From Stutzerimonas nosocomialis (GTDB lineage: Bacteria; Pseudomonadota; Gammaproteobacteria; Pseudomonadales; Pseudomonadaceae), in the NCBI RefSeq assembly GCF_005876855.1, contig NZ_QLAE01000001.1, positions 205,418 to 269,417 on the forward strand: DNA of 64,000 bases, in the 5' to 3' direction. The position numbers and the translations under genes are program-made. Every line of letters begins with the position of its first letter. The first letter of the stretch is position 1. Positions 28,328 to 36,732 of the stretch are shown here, in pieces. Under the pieces are notes generated by a model, which was not told the origin of the DNA, searched no databases, and saw only the letters and a program-made list of their open reading frames with translations.

Positions 28328-28749
28328 CCGGCGTCCTGCAGCTGGGGCTGGCCACGCTCGCCGCGTGGCTGGCCGCCCAGTGCCTGCTGACGCTCTGGCA
28401 CGGGCCGGCACCCCTGCCGCTGACGGCCCCGGCCCGCACGGTGCCGCCGCTGGATCTTCTGACCGAGCACTGGACACCCCGCACCGCGCCGGTCAGCGAC
28501 GAGATTCCCGTGACCGGCCTGCCGCTGACCTGGGTGGGCGGGCTGAAGGCCGAGCCGCTGCAGGCCACCGTGGTCGTACTCGGTTACCGCGAGCAGCAGC
28601 ACACCCTGACCGAGGGCCAGTCGCTGGCACCCGGCATCGTGCTGCGCCGCATCGACGAGCGCGGCCTGATCTTCGAACACAACGGCCGGCTGGAGCGTCT
28701 GCCCTGGCCCGCCGAGCGCCCCCTGCAAGGACTCAAACGCCATGGTTAG
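28324..28749 (+). CDS. gspC: type II secretion protein GspC, short form
   Basis: GspC links the inner-membrane platform to the secretin. It has 141 residues: one N-terminal membrane helix (LQLGLATLAAWLAAQCLLTL), a Pro-rich linker and the HR domain (LPLTWVGGLKAEP, LTEGQSLAPGIVLRRIDE, HNGRLERLPWP). The PDZ or coiled-coil domain of longer GspC proteins is absent. The ATG overlaps the preceding stop, and the end overlaps gspD by eight bases. Confidence 0.85.
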   Translation: MTGVLQLGLATLAAWLAAQCLLTLWHGPAPLPLTAPARTVPPLDLLTEHWTPRTAPVSDEIPVTGLPLTWVGGLKAEPLQATVVVLGYREQQHTLTEGQSLAPGIVLRRIDERGLIFEHNGRLERLPWPAERPLQGLKRHG

Positions 28750-30673
28750 GTTGTCCATAGCAACTCCGCTGCTGTTCTGCCTGCTCGCGTCGCCGCTCGC
28801 GGCCGAGGAATTCCCGCTCGCCGAGCCGCAGCGCTACGAGGTCAATTTCGTCGACACCGAGATGGGCGAGTTCATCGACAGCGTCTCGCGGATCACCGGC
28901 ACCACCTTCATCGTCGACCCGCGGGTGCAGGGCAGGGTCACCGTGCGGACGGTCACCCGCCACACCCCGGACGAAATCTACGACCTTTTCCTCGCTCAGC
29001 TGCGCGCCCAGGGCTTCGCCGCGGTGGACCTGGCCGACGGCCAGGTGAAGATCGTGCCCGACCAGGCGGCGCGCCTCGAACCGGTGCCGGTGGATACGCC
29101 GCAGCGCACCGCGCAGGCCGCCAACGGCATGGCCACCCGGGTGTTCAGCGTGCGCAATGCCAGCAGCGCCCAGATCCTGGACGTGATCAAGCCGCTGATC
29201 GACCCGCGGGTCGGGGTCATCACCCCCTATCCGTCGGCCAATCTGCTGGTGGTCACCGACTGGCGCAGCAACCTGGGCCGCATCGAGGCCCTGCTGCGCC
29301 AGCTCGATCAGGTCAGCGACGAGCCGGTGGAGACCCTGCCGTTGCGTCATGCCAATGCCCGCGACACCGCTAAGGTGGTCACCGAGCTGCTGGGCCGGGA
29401 AGGCGCCGGCGACAGCGCCAAGGTGGTCGCCGACCAGCGCGGCAACGCCCTGCTGGTACGCGGCAGCGGCGCGGCCCGCGAGCGCGTGCGGCAGCTGCTC
29501 GGCCAGCTGGACGTGGCCCGCGAGCACGTCGGCAACACCGAAGTGATCTACCTGCGCCACGCCCGCGCCGGCGACGTGCTCAAGGTGTTGCGCGGGCTCG
29601 GCCAGGAGTCCGGCGCGGTGCCGGCCGAAGAGGGCGCGGCGGCAACGCCGGTGGCCACGGTCGAAGGCGTGCGGCTGGAAGCCGAGGAGGGCGCCAACGC
29701 CATCGTCATGCTCGGCCCCGACAACGATCTGTCCACCTACCGGCAGATCATCGAACGGCTCGACATCCGTCGTGCCCAGGTGGTGGTCGAGGCGATCATC
29801 GCCGAGGTTTCCGACACCCGTGCCCAGGAGCTGGGCGTGCAGTGGCTGTTCCTCGACCCGGACAGCAAGCTGCCGGCCGGCAGCGTCAGCTTCGGCAACA
29901 ACGGCATCAATCGCCTCGCCGCGGCGGCGGCCAGCCGGAACTACACCCAGGCCGGCTCGCTGCTGTCGAACATACAGGGCGTGACAGCCGGCGTCGGGCA
30001 CGTCGGCGGCGGCATCAACTTCATCGCGCTGCTCAACGCCCTGCGCAACGAGAACGGCTTCAACCTGCTGTCCACGCCCACGCTGGTGACCCTCGACAAT
30101 GCCGAGGCTTCCATCCTGGTGGGCCAGGAAGTGCCCTTCGTCACCGGTTCGATCACCCAGAACAACGCCAACCCCTACCAGACCATCGAGCGCAGGGAAG
30201 TCGGCGTGAAGCTGCGCCTCAAGCCGCAGATCAACGTCGACAACACGGTGCGGCTGGACATCATCCAGGAAGTCTCCTCGATCGCCGATACCAGCAGCGC
30301 CAGCGACGTCATCACCAACAAGCGCGAGATCAAGACCACGGTGATGGTCGAGGACAACGGCATGGTGGTGCTCGGCGGGCTGATCAGCGACGAGCGTGCC
30401 AACAGCGACCAGCGCGTGCCGCTGCTCGGCGACGTGCCCGGGCTGGGCCGGCTGTTCCGCTCCACCGCGCGCAGCCAGGTCAAGCAGAACCTGATGGTGT
30501 TCATCCGCCCGCGCATCGTGCGCGACGCCCTGACCCTCGGCCAGCTGAGCGACGAGAAATACCGCAACCTGAAGGCCGCCAGCCCCCTGGAACTGCCGGC
30601 CCTGGCCGAGCAGGGCGAGCTGCTCGGCCTGTTCCCCTCGAGCCGGGCGCGGCTCGGCGAACTGGTGCGCTGA
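28742..30673 (+). CDS. gspD: type II secretion secretin GspD
   Basis: GspD (643 residues) forms the outer-membrane channel. A signal peptide (LLFCLLASPLAA) is followed by the N0 domain (YEVNFVDTEMGEFIDSVSRI) and N1-N3 repeats, seen as FSVRNASSAQILDVIKPL, LPLRHANARDTAKVVTEL and IYLRHARAGDVLKVLRGL. The C-terminal secretin domain has VVVEAIIAEVSD, VPFVTGSITQ and VPLLGDVPGLGRLFRS. Little sequence follows the secretin domain and no pilotin gene is adjacent, so its route to the outer membrane is unclear. Confidence 0.95.
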   Translation: MVRLSIATPLLFCLLASPLAAEEFPLAEPQRYEVNFVDTEMGEFIDSVSRITGTTFIVDPRVQGRVTVRTVTRHTPDEIYDLFLAQLRAQGFAAVDLADGQVKIVPDQAARLEPVPVDTPQRTAQAANGMATRVFSVRNASSAQILDVIKPLIDPRVGVITPYPSANLLVVTDWRSNLGRIEALLRQLDQVSDEPVETLPLRHANARDTAKVVTELLGREGAGDSAKVVADQRGNALLVRGSGAARERVRQLLGQLDVAREHVGNTEVIYLRHARAGDVLKVLRGLGQESGAVPAEEGAAATPVATVEGVRLEAEEGANAIVMLGPDNDLSTYRQIIERLDIRRAQVVVEAIIAEVSDTRAQELGVQWLFLDPDSKLPAGSVSFGNNGINRLAAAAASRNYTQAGSLLSNIQGVTAGVGHVGGGINFIALLNALRNENGFNLLSTPTLVTLDNAEASILVGQEVPFVTGSITQNNANPYQTIERREVGVKLRLKPQINVDNTVRLDIIQEVSSIADTSSASDVITNKREIKTTVMVEDNGMVVLGGLISDERANSDQRVPLLGDVPGLGRLFRSTARSQVKQNLMVFIRPRIVRDALTLGQLSDEKYRNLKAASPLELPALAEQGELLGLFPSSRARLGELVR

Positions 30674-32133
30674 TGGCCGAGCCCCTGCTGCCCTATCGTC
30701 TGGCCCGCCAGTGCGGCGTGGCCTTGCGCGCCGAGGCCGGCGGCTTGCACCTGCTGCTGCGCGAGGCGCCGGACCTGGGCCAGCTGCAGGAAGTGCTGCG
30801 GGTGCACGGCGCGCCGAGCGCCTGTACCACCCTGGCCGGCGAAGCCTTCGAGCAGGCTCTGGGGACGCTCTACCAGGCGGGGGAGCCGACCAGCGCGGCG
30901 TGGATCGACGGCATCGCCGAGCAGGTCGATCTGGCCGGATTGATGAGCGAACTGCCGCGCATCGAGGATCTGCTCGACAGCGAGAACGAGGCGCCGGTGA
31001 TCCGGCTGATCAACGGGCTGCTGGCCGAGGCGCTGCGGCTCAAGGCCTCGGACATTCACATCGAGACCTTCGAGCAGTGCCTGGTGGTGCGCCTGCGGGT
31101 GGACGGCCAGCTGCGCGAGGTGCTCAGCCCGCCGCGAGCGCTGTCGGCCATGCTGGTGTCGCGGATCAAGGTCATGGCACGCCTGGACATCGCCGAGAAG
31201 CGCCAGCCGCAGGACGGCCGTATCAGCCTGCGCCTGGGCGGACGCGACGTGGACATCCGCGTCTCCACCCTGCCGGGCATCCATGGCGAGCGGGTGGTGA
31301 TGCGGGTGCTGGACAAGCAGGCCAGCCTGCTCGAACTCGCCAACCTGGGCATGCCGGCGGAGGTGGAGGAGCGCCTGCGGCGCTGCCTGCAGCAGCCCAA
31401 CGGCATCCTGCTCAGCACCGGCCCGACCGGCTCGGGCAAGACCACCACGCTGTACGCCAGCCTCAATGGGCTCAACGACGGGACGCGCAACATCCTCACC
31501 GTCGAGGACCCGGTCGAGTACGCCATCACCGGCATCGGCCAGACCGCCATCAACCCGCGCGCCGGCCTGACCTTCGCCAGCGGCCTGCGCGCCATCCTGC
31601 GCCAGGACCCGGACGTGATCATGGTGGGCGAGATCCGCGACATGGAGACCGCGCAGATCGCCGTGCAGGCCAGCCTCACCGGCCACCTGGTGCTCTCCAC
31701 GCTGCACACCAACAGCGCGGTGGGCGCGGTGACCCGCCTGCGCGACATGGGCATCGAGCCGTTCCTGATCGCCTCCAGCCTCAAGGGCGTGCTGGCCCAG
31801 CGGCTGGTGCGCCAGCTGTGCGACTGCGCCCGGCCGCGATCGCTGCTGCCGGCCGAACAGGCTTTGCTCGAAGGGCTCGATGCGCTGGAGGCGCTCTTCG
31901 AGCCGGTCGGCTGCGAAGCCTGCGCCCACACCGGCTACCGCGGGCGGCTGGGGCTGTACGAATTCATCGAGCTGGACCCGGGCCTGATCGGCCTGCTCTA
32001 CGCCGGTGCCAGCGAGCCGGAGATGGAGCGCTATCTCGCCGGCCGCCGCCAGAGCCTGGCTCAGGCGGCCCAGGCCCAGTTGCGCCAGGGCCGCACCAGC
32101 CTCGCCGAAGTGCTGCGCGCGGTGCAGCGCTAA
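30673..32133 (+). CDS. gspE: type II secretion ATPase GspE
   Basis: GspE (486 residues) is the cytoplasmic ATPase that drives pseudopilus assembly. Walker A is GPTGSGKTTTLYA near residue 251; the Asp box is LTVEDPVEY, Walker B IMVGEIRD and the His box VLSTLHTNSA. The zinc-finger region reads LCDCARP and later GCEACAHTGYRGR, so the first pair is CxC instead of the usual CxxC. The ATG overlaps the gspD stop (TGATG). Confidence 0.95.
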   Translation: MAEPLLPYRLARQCGVALRAEAGGLHLLLREAPDLGQLQEVLRVHGAPSACTTLAGEAFEQALGTLYQAGEPTSAAWIDGIAEQVDLAGLMSELPRIEDLLDSENEAPVIRLINGLLAEALRLKASDIHIETFEQCLVVRLRVDGQLREVLSPPRALSAMLVSRIKVMARLDIAEKRQPQDGRISLRLGGRDVDIRVSTLPGIHGERVVMRVLDKQASLLELANLGMPAEVEERLRRCLQQPNGILLSTGPTGSGKTTTLYASLNGLNDGTRNILTVEDPVEYAITGIGQTAINPRAGLTFASGLRAILRQDPDVIMVGEIRDMETAQIAVQASLTGHLVLSTLHTNSAVGAVTRLRDMGIEPFLIASSLKGVLAQRLVRQLCDCARPRSLLPAEQALLEGLDALEALFEPVGCEACAHTGYRGRLGLYEFIELDPGLIGLLYAGASEPEMERYLAGRRQSLAQAAQAQLRQGRTSLAEVLRAVQR

Positions 32134-32145
32134 CGGGACGCCGCC

Positions 32146-33345
32146 ATGCCGACCTACCTCTACCACGCCCTCGACCCCCAGGGCCGCCGCTGCCGCGACC
32201 TGGTGCAGGCCGACAGCGAGCGCCACGCCCGCCAGCTGCTGCGCGAACAGGGCCTGTTCGCCCGCCGCCTCGAGCTGCAGGTGCAAGGCGGGCGGCGCGC
32301 GGCCGGTCGACGGCTGAGCCATGCCCAGCTCTGCGAACTGACCCGCCAGCTGGCGACCCTGCTCGGCGCGGCGATACCCCTGGCCGAGGCGCTGGCCACC
32401 CTGGAGCGCCAGCTCGACGCGGCGTCGCGGCGGGTGCTGGCCAGCGTCGGCGCCTCGGTGGCCGAGGGTCACGGGCTGGCCGAGAGCCTGCGCCGCCATG
32501 GCGCGCCCTTCGATACGCTCTATTGCGCGCTGGTCGAGGCCGGCGAGCGCTCCGGCCGCCTGGCGCCGGTACTCGAACGCCTGGCCGACTACCTCGAACA
32601 GGTCCAGCGCCAGCGCCACAAGGCACGTACCGCGCTGGTCTACCCGGCGGTGCTGATGCTGGTCTCGGTGATCGTCGTGGTGGGCCTGATGACCTTCGTG
32701 GTGCCGCGCCTGACCGAGCAGTTCGATCACCTCGGGCGCAGCCTGCCCCCCATCACCCGGGTGCTGATCGGCCTCAGCGAGGCGCTGGTCGCGGCCGGGC
32801 CCTGGCTGCTCGGCGCACTGGTGCTGGCCGCGATCGGCGGCGGCGCGCTGCTGCGACGGCCGCACTGGCGCTTTCGCCGCGACCGCCTGCTGCTCGGCCT
32901 GCCGCGCGTGGGCGTGCTGCTGCGTGTGCTCGACAGCGCGCGCCTGTCGCGCAGCCTGGCGATCCTCTGCGGCAGCGGAGTTCCGCTGCTCGACGCCTTG
33001 CAGGTCGGCACCGCCACGGTCGGCAGCCTGCCGATCCGCGCGGCGCTCGAGCGTGCCCGCGAACAGGTCAAGGGCGGCCTGAGCCTCCACCGCTCGCTGT
33101 CCACCGACGGCCACTTCCCGCCGATGCTCATCAACATGGTGGCCAGTGGCGAGGCCAGCGGCACGCTGGCCGAGATGCTCGAGCGCGTGGCCGACAACCA
33201 GGAGCGCGCCTTCGCCCGCCAGGTCGACCTGGCCCTGGCGCTGTTCGAGCCGGCGATGATCCTGGTGATGGGTGCCATCGTGCTGTTCATCGTCCTCGCC
33301 GTGCTGCTGCCGATCATGCAACTCAACCAGGGCCTCACCTTCTAG
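32146..33345 (+). CDS. gspF: type II secretion inner membrane protein GspF
   Basis: GspF (399 residues) is the polytopic platform protein. It starts MPTYLYHALDPQGRRCRDL, then two homologous helical domains (LTRQLATLLGAAIPLAEAL and LSRSLAILCGSGVPLLDAL), each followed by membrane helices such as ALVYPAVLMLVSVIVVVGL and PAMILVMGAIVLFIVLAVL. The TF signature MLINMVASGEASGTLAEML is present. Spacing to gspE is 12 bases. Confidence 0.95.
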   Translation: MPTYLYHALDPQGRRCRDLVQADSERHARQLLREQGLFARRLELQVQGGRRAAGRRLSHAQLCELTRQLATLLGAAIPLAEALATLERQLDAASRRVLASVGASVAEGHGLAESLRRHGAPFDTLYCALVEAGERSGRLAPVLERLADYLEQVQRQRHKARTALVYPAVLMLVSVIVVVGLMTFVVPRLTEQFDHLGRSLPPITRVLIGLSEALVAAGPWLLGALVLAAIGGGALLRRPHWRFRRDRLLLGLPRVGVLLRVLDSARLSRSLAILCGSGVPLLDALQVGTATVGSLPIRAALERAREQVKGGLSLHRSLSTDGHFPPMLINMVASGEASGTLAEMLERVADNQERAFARQVDLALALFEPAMILVMGAIVLFIVLAVLLPIMQLNQGLTF

Positions 33346-33356
33346 GAGTCCAGACC

Positions 33357-33800
33357 ATGCGCGATTCGTCCTTGTCCTGCCGCCGGCAACGCGGTTTCAC
33401 CCTGATGGAAATCATGGTGGTGATCTTCATCATCGGCCTGCTGGTGGCCATCGTCGCGCCCAACGTGCTCGGCAACCAGGATCAGGCCATGCAGCAGAAG
33501 GTGCGCGCGGATCTCGCCACCCTCGAGCAGGCGCTGGACCTCTACCGCCTGGAAAACCTGCGCTACCCGACCACCGAGCAGGGCCTGGCGGCGCTGATCG
33601 AAAAGCCCGTCAGCGAGCCGCTGCCGCGCGCCTGGCGTGCCGACGGCTACCTGCGCCGCCTGCCGAAGGACCCCTGGGGGCAGGCCTACCAGTACCGCTC
33701 GCCCGGACAGCACGGGCGCTTCGACGTCTATTCCCTCGGCGCCGACGGCATCGCGGGCGGCGAGGGCACCGATGCCGACATCGGCAACTGGAACCTGTGA
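33357..33800 (+). CDS. gspG: type II secretion major pseudopilin GspG
   Basis: The major pseudopilin (147 residues). The prepilin leader ends RQRG, followed by FTLMEIMVVIFIIGLLVAIV with Glu at +5; the calcium-site end is YSLGADGIAGGEGTDADIGN. No prepilin peptidase gene lies in the cluster, so the type IV pilus peptidase PilD, expected elsewhere, must process it. AGGAG precedes the ATG. Confidence 0.96.
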   Translation: MRDSSLSCRRQRGFTLMEIMVVIFIIGLLVAIVAPNVLGNQDQAMQQKVRADLATLEQALDLYRLENLRYPTTEQGLAALIEKPVSEPLPRAWRADGYLRRLPKDPWGQAYQYRSPGQHGRFDVYSLGADGIAGGEGTDADIGNWNL

Positions 33801-34252
33801 AACGCCGCCGTGCCGCGGGCTTCAGCCTGCTGGAGCTGCTGCTGGTGCTGCTGATCGTCGGGCTGCTGACGGGGTTGTCGGTCGCCTGGCTGGCGCGGGG
33901 CGAAACCGCGGTGCCCGACGCGCTTGGCCGGCTGGCGCAGCGTGCCGCCAGCCTGGCCGAGGAGGCCCGCGACAGCGGTCGGTTGCTCGGGCTCGGCTGG
34001 TCGAACGGGGCGCCGGCGTTGCTGCGTCTGCACCCGAACACCGGCGGGACCGGCTGGCAGGCCGAACCGCTCGGCCTGGGCGACTGGCCGGAGGCGCTGC
34101 AACCGCGGCCGGCGGCCGAAGGCCGGCCGTGGGTGGTGTTCACCCCGACCGGCGTCGCGGGCGCGGCGCTGCTCGACTGGTCCTGGCCGCAGGGCGGCGA
34201 GCGTTGGCAGTGGGCCGGCGACGGCCAGCTGCGAATCGGTCCGCAGCCATGA
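33797..34252 (+). CDS. gspH: type II secretion minor pseudopilin GspH
   Basis: A minor pseudopilin (151 residues) with a GTG start overlapping the gspG stop. The leader KRRRAAG is followed by FSLLELLLVLLIVGLLTGLS, then an alpha/beta domain with LAEEARDSGRLLGLGW typical of GspH. It probably sits near the pseudopilus tip complex. Confidence 0.9.
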   Translation: MKRRRAAGFSLLELLLVLLIVGLLTGLSVAWLARGETAVPDALGRLAQRAASLAEEARDSGRLLGLGWSNGAPALLRLHPNTGGTGWQAEPLGLGDWPEALQPRPAAEGRPWVVFTPTGVAGAALLDWSWPQGGERWQWAGDGQLRIGPQP

Positions 34253-34608
34253 ACCGCAGCGCCGGCTTCACCTTGCTGGAGGTCATGGTGGCGCTGCTGA
34301 TCGCGGCGACCCTGGCGGTGATGGTCGGCGGCGTGCTGCGTCAGCGCATCGACGGCCACCTGGCGGTACGCGACCACCAGTACGGGGCGCTCTGCGCGCG
34401 CGAGCTGCTGGCGCGCTTCGAGGTCGAGCAGTACTGGCCGATGCGTGACGAGGTGGGCGGCGAACTGCGCCAGGGCCCCGGCCTGTGCCTGTGGCAGCTC
34501 ACGCTCGGTTACACGGGCGTGGCCAATCTGCGCCGCGGCGAGTTGATGCTGCGCGCCGAGGACGGTCGTCCGCTCGGCCAGTACAGCCTGTTCCTGCAAC
34601 GACCATGA
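34249..34608 (+). CDS. gspI: type II secretion minor pseudopilin GspI
   Basis: A minor pseudopilin (119 residues) with leader MNRSAG and helix FTLLEVMVALLIAATLAVMV. The segment ALCARELLARFEVEQYWP is in the position of the conserved GspI helix. GspI is the hub of the I-J-K tip complex. It overlaps gspH and gspJ by four bases each. Confidence 0.92.
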   Translation: MNRSAGFTLLEVMVALLIAATLAVMVGGVLRQRIDGHLAVRDHQYGALCARELLARFEVEQYWPMRDEVGGELRQGPGLCLWQLTLGYTGVANLRRGELMLRAEDGRPLGQYSLFLQRP

Positions 34609-35192
34609 TCGACCGCCAGCAGGGCCTGACCCTGATCGAACTGCTGGTGGCGATCGCCCTGACCGCCGTGCTCGGGGTGCTGGTCGCGGCGCTGGTCAAC
34701 GGCTGGCTGCAGGTACGCGAGCGCCTGGGCGCCGCCGAGCGGCCGCCGGTGCTGGATTTCTGCCTGGCGCTCGAAAGCCGCTTCGACGGCCTTGCCCTGC
34801 GCCAGTTGTACGAGCAGCGCCTGCCGTTGCCGATGGCCTGGCTCGACTGGCAGCCCGACCGCCTGCAACTGCAGTGGACGGCCCTGACCGGCTGGCCGCC
34901 GGTTACCGAAGGCTCGCGCCTGCAGCGTCAGCGGCTGGTCTACCAGGCCGGGGACGCGCGACTGGCGCTGTACAGCAGCGACGACCTCTACGCGGCCGAT
35001 CAGCCGCAATGGAGGCTGCGCGAACGCCTGGAAGAGGTCACTCAGCCACGCCTGAGCTTTCGCCAGGGCCAGCGCTGGCTGGCCTATCCCTCCACGGTGG
35101 CGGCGCAGCCCAACGCGGGCGTGCGGCTCGAATTCCTGTTTCGCGGAGACCCTTATGTCTGCACCTTCGCCCTGCCGGATACCCGGCCATGA
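34605..35192 (+). CDS. gspJ: type II secretion minor pseudopilin GspJ
   Basis: A minor pseudopilin (195 residues) with leader MIDRQQG and helix LTLIELLVAIALTAVLGVLV. The C-terminal region LSFRQGQRWLAYPS, ending with VRLEFLFRGDPYVCTFAL, is consistent with GspJ. It forms the tip with GspI and with GspK, which here is encoded 11 kb upstream. It overlaps gspL by ATGA. Confidence 0.9.
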   Translation: MIDRQQGLTLIELLVAIALTAVLGVLVAALVNGWLQVRERLGAAERPPVLDFCLALESRFDGLALRQLYEQRLPLPMAWLDWQPDRLQLQWTALTGWPPVTEGSRLQRQRLVYQAGDARLALYSSDDLYAADQPQWRLRERLEEVTQPRLSFRQGQRWLAYPSTVAAQPNAGVRLEFLFRGDPYVCTFALPDTRP

Positions 35193-36298
35193 TTGAGGCC
35201 CTGCGGCGACACCTGGCCCGCCCGGCGGCGGACGACTGGCTGCTGCTGCGCCCGAGCGACGCCGGGCCGTGGCGCTGGCTGCACTGGCGCGCCGGGCAGC
35301 TGCTTGCCGAAGGCGACTGGCCGCCCGCGCGGCATGACGAGACGCTGCGCCGTGCGCTGCTGGTTCCGGCGACGGCGTGCAGCCAGTTCGAAGTGGCGGC
35401 GCCACCGGGCGTGCGCCCGTCGGAATGGCCGCTGTTGCTCGAGGACCGCCTGCTGCAGCCTCCCGAGGCGGTGCAGGTGACCTGCGTCGGCCGCCACGCT
35501 GGGCGCTTGCGTCTGCTGGTCGTCGAGCGCAGCCGGCTGACCGCCTGGCAGCAGGCCGCCGCCGAGCATGGCATGCGCATCGAGCGCTGCTGGAGCGAGT
35601 ATCAGCTGCTGCCCGACATCGCGCCGGGGCAGGCGCTCGTCTGGCCGCGTGACGGTTACCGGTGCGTGGCGGGTCTCGACGAGGCCGGGTTGCCGTACTG
35701 GTTCGCCTGGCCGGACCCGCTCGGACCCTGGACCTCCGCCGACGGGGCGCAGGAACTGCCGCGCCAGGCGCCGGGTGGGCCCGGGCAGCCACTGGCGTCG
35801 CTGGCCGACCTGACACCTGGGCATCGGGCACGGCGCCCGTCGGCTTCCGGTCGGGGCCTGCGCCAGCTGGCCGCGCTCTGCGCCGTTTGCGCCCTGGCCT
35901 GGGGGCTGGCGCAGCTTGGCCAGACCTACCGTGAGGGCGAGCAGGGGCGTGTGCGCCTGGCCGAACGGCTCGGCGGTGTGACCACGCCGCCGCAGGCCGA
36001 GGCGCGCCTGCGGCGGCTGCAGCGGGACGACCAGGCGGCGGCGTTCCGTCAGCAGCAACTGGCCGCGCTGGGCTCGGCCGTTGACGCCTTGCTGGCCGCA
36101 GCGCCTGGCGTCCAGCTGGAAGCCCTCGGCTTCGACGGTCGTCACTGGACCCTGACCCTGAGCGGCGCCGACGGCTCGTTGAGCGACGGACGACGTTGGG
36201 ATGCCCTCGGCGAGGCGCTCGGGATGACTGCGACCCTGGAGCAGGACGGCACGCAGCTGACTGCCCGCTTCGATCTGGATACAGGAGGCGACTCATGA
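35189..36298 (+). CDS. gspL: type II secretion protein GspL
   Basis: GspL (369 residues) anchors the GspE ATPase. A cytoplasmic actin-like part (WLLLRPSDAGPWRWLHW, LLVVERSRLTAWQQAAAEHG) precedes one membrane helix (LAALCAVCALAWGLAQLG, near residue 230-247), followed by a periplasmic ferredoxin-like domain (GVQLEALGFDGRHWTL). Sequence conservation in GspL is low, so the call rests on layout and position between gspJ and gspM. Confidence 0.87.
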   Translation: MIEALRRHLARPAADDWLLLRPSDAGPWRWLHWRAGQLLAEGDWPPARHDETLRRALLVPATACSQFEVAAPPGVRPSEWPLLLEDRLLQPPEAVQVTCVGRHAGRLRLLVVERSRLTAWQQAAAEHGMRIERCWSEYQLLPDIAPGQALVWPRDGYRCVAGLDEAGLPYWFAWPDPLGPWTSADGAQELPRQAPGGPGQPLASLADLTPGHRARRPSASGRGLRQLAALCAVCALAWGLAQLGQTYREGEQGRVRLAERLGGVTTPPQAEARLRRLQRDDQAAAFRQQQLAALGSAVDALLAAAPGVQLEALGFDGRHWTLTLSGADGSLSDGRRWDALGEALGMTATLEQDGTQLTARFDLDTGGDS

Positions 36299-36732
36299 GC
36301 CTGGACCGTTTGTTCAGCCACTGGCAGGGCCTGCCGCCGGCACGCCAGCGTCTGCTGGCCGTCGGCTGGCTGCTGGTGGCGCTGATGGCGGCCTACGTGG
36401 CCGGCCGCCCGTTGCTCAACGGCTGGCAGGACGCCCTGCGCTGGCGACAGCTGGCCATCGAGGCCCAGGCGCTGGCGCAGTCCCGCGCGCTGGTCGCCGA
36501 CGACTGGGGCGCGCTGGGCCAGGCCAGCGGCGTAGTACTCACCGAAGTGCGCGAGGCCGATGGCGACTGGTCGGTGGAGGGCCGCCTGCCACGAGCCGGC
36601 GCCCTGGCGGCGTTGGTCGAGCGCGTGGTTGCCCAGGGCTGGCGAGTCGAGGCGTGGGCCGTGCGGCGCGATGCCGAGGGGTTCGCCTTCACCCTGGTGG
36701 CGCGGCCGGCCGGTCGGGAGCCGATGCGTTGA
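36295..36732 (+). CDS. gspM: type II secretion protein GspM
   Basis: GspM (145 residues) has a short cytoplasmic N-terminus, one membrane helix (LLAVGWLLVALMAAYVAG) and a small periplasmic ferredoxin-like domain (LVERVVAQGWRVEAWAV). It pairs with GspL. AGGAGG precedes the ATG, and the start overlaps the gspL stop. Confidence 0.86.
   Translation: MSLDRLFSHWQGLPPARQRLLAVGWLLVALMAAYVAGRPLLNGWQDALRWRQLAIEAQALAQSRALVADDWGALGQASGVVLTEVREADGDWSVEGRLPRAGALAALVERVVAQGWRVEAWAVRRDAEGFAFTLVARPAGREPMR

Noticed and set aside
26507-28477. In-frame N-terminal extension of phoX through the SoxB-like gene
   Set aside because: Low-complexity sequence; the Tat signal and an AAGGAG-preceded ATG fix the phoX start at 26506.
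30175-33321. Very long minus-strand open frame across gspD-gspF
   Set aside because: Gln/Ala/Arg/His-rich product with no domain; opposite to four well-matched gsp genes.
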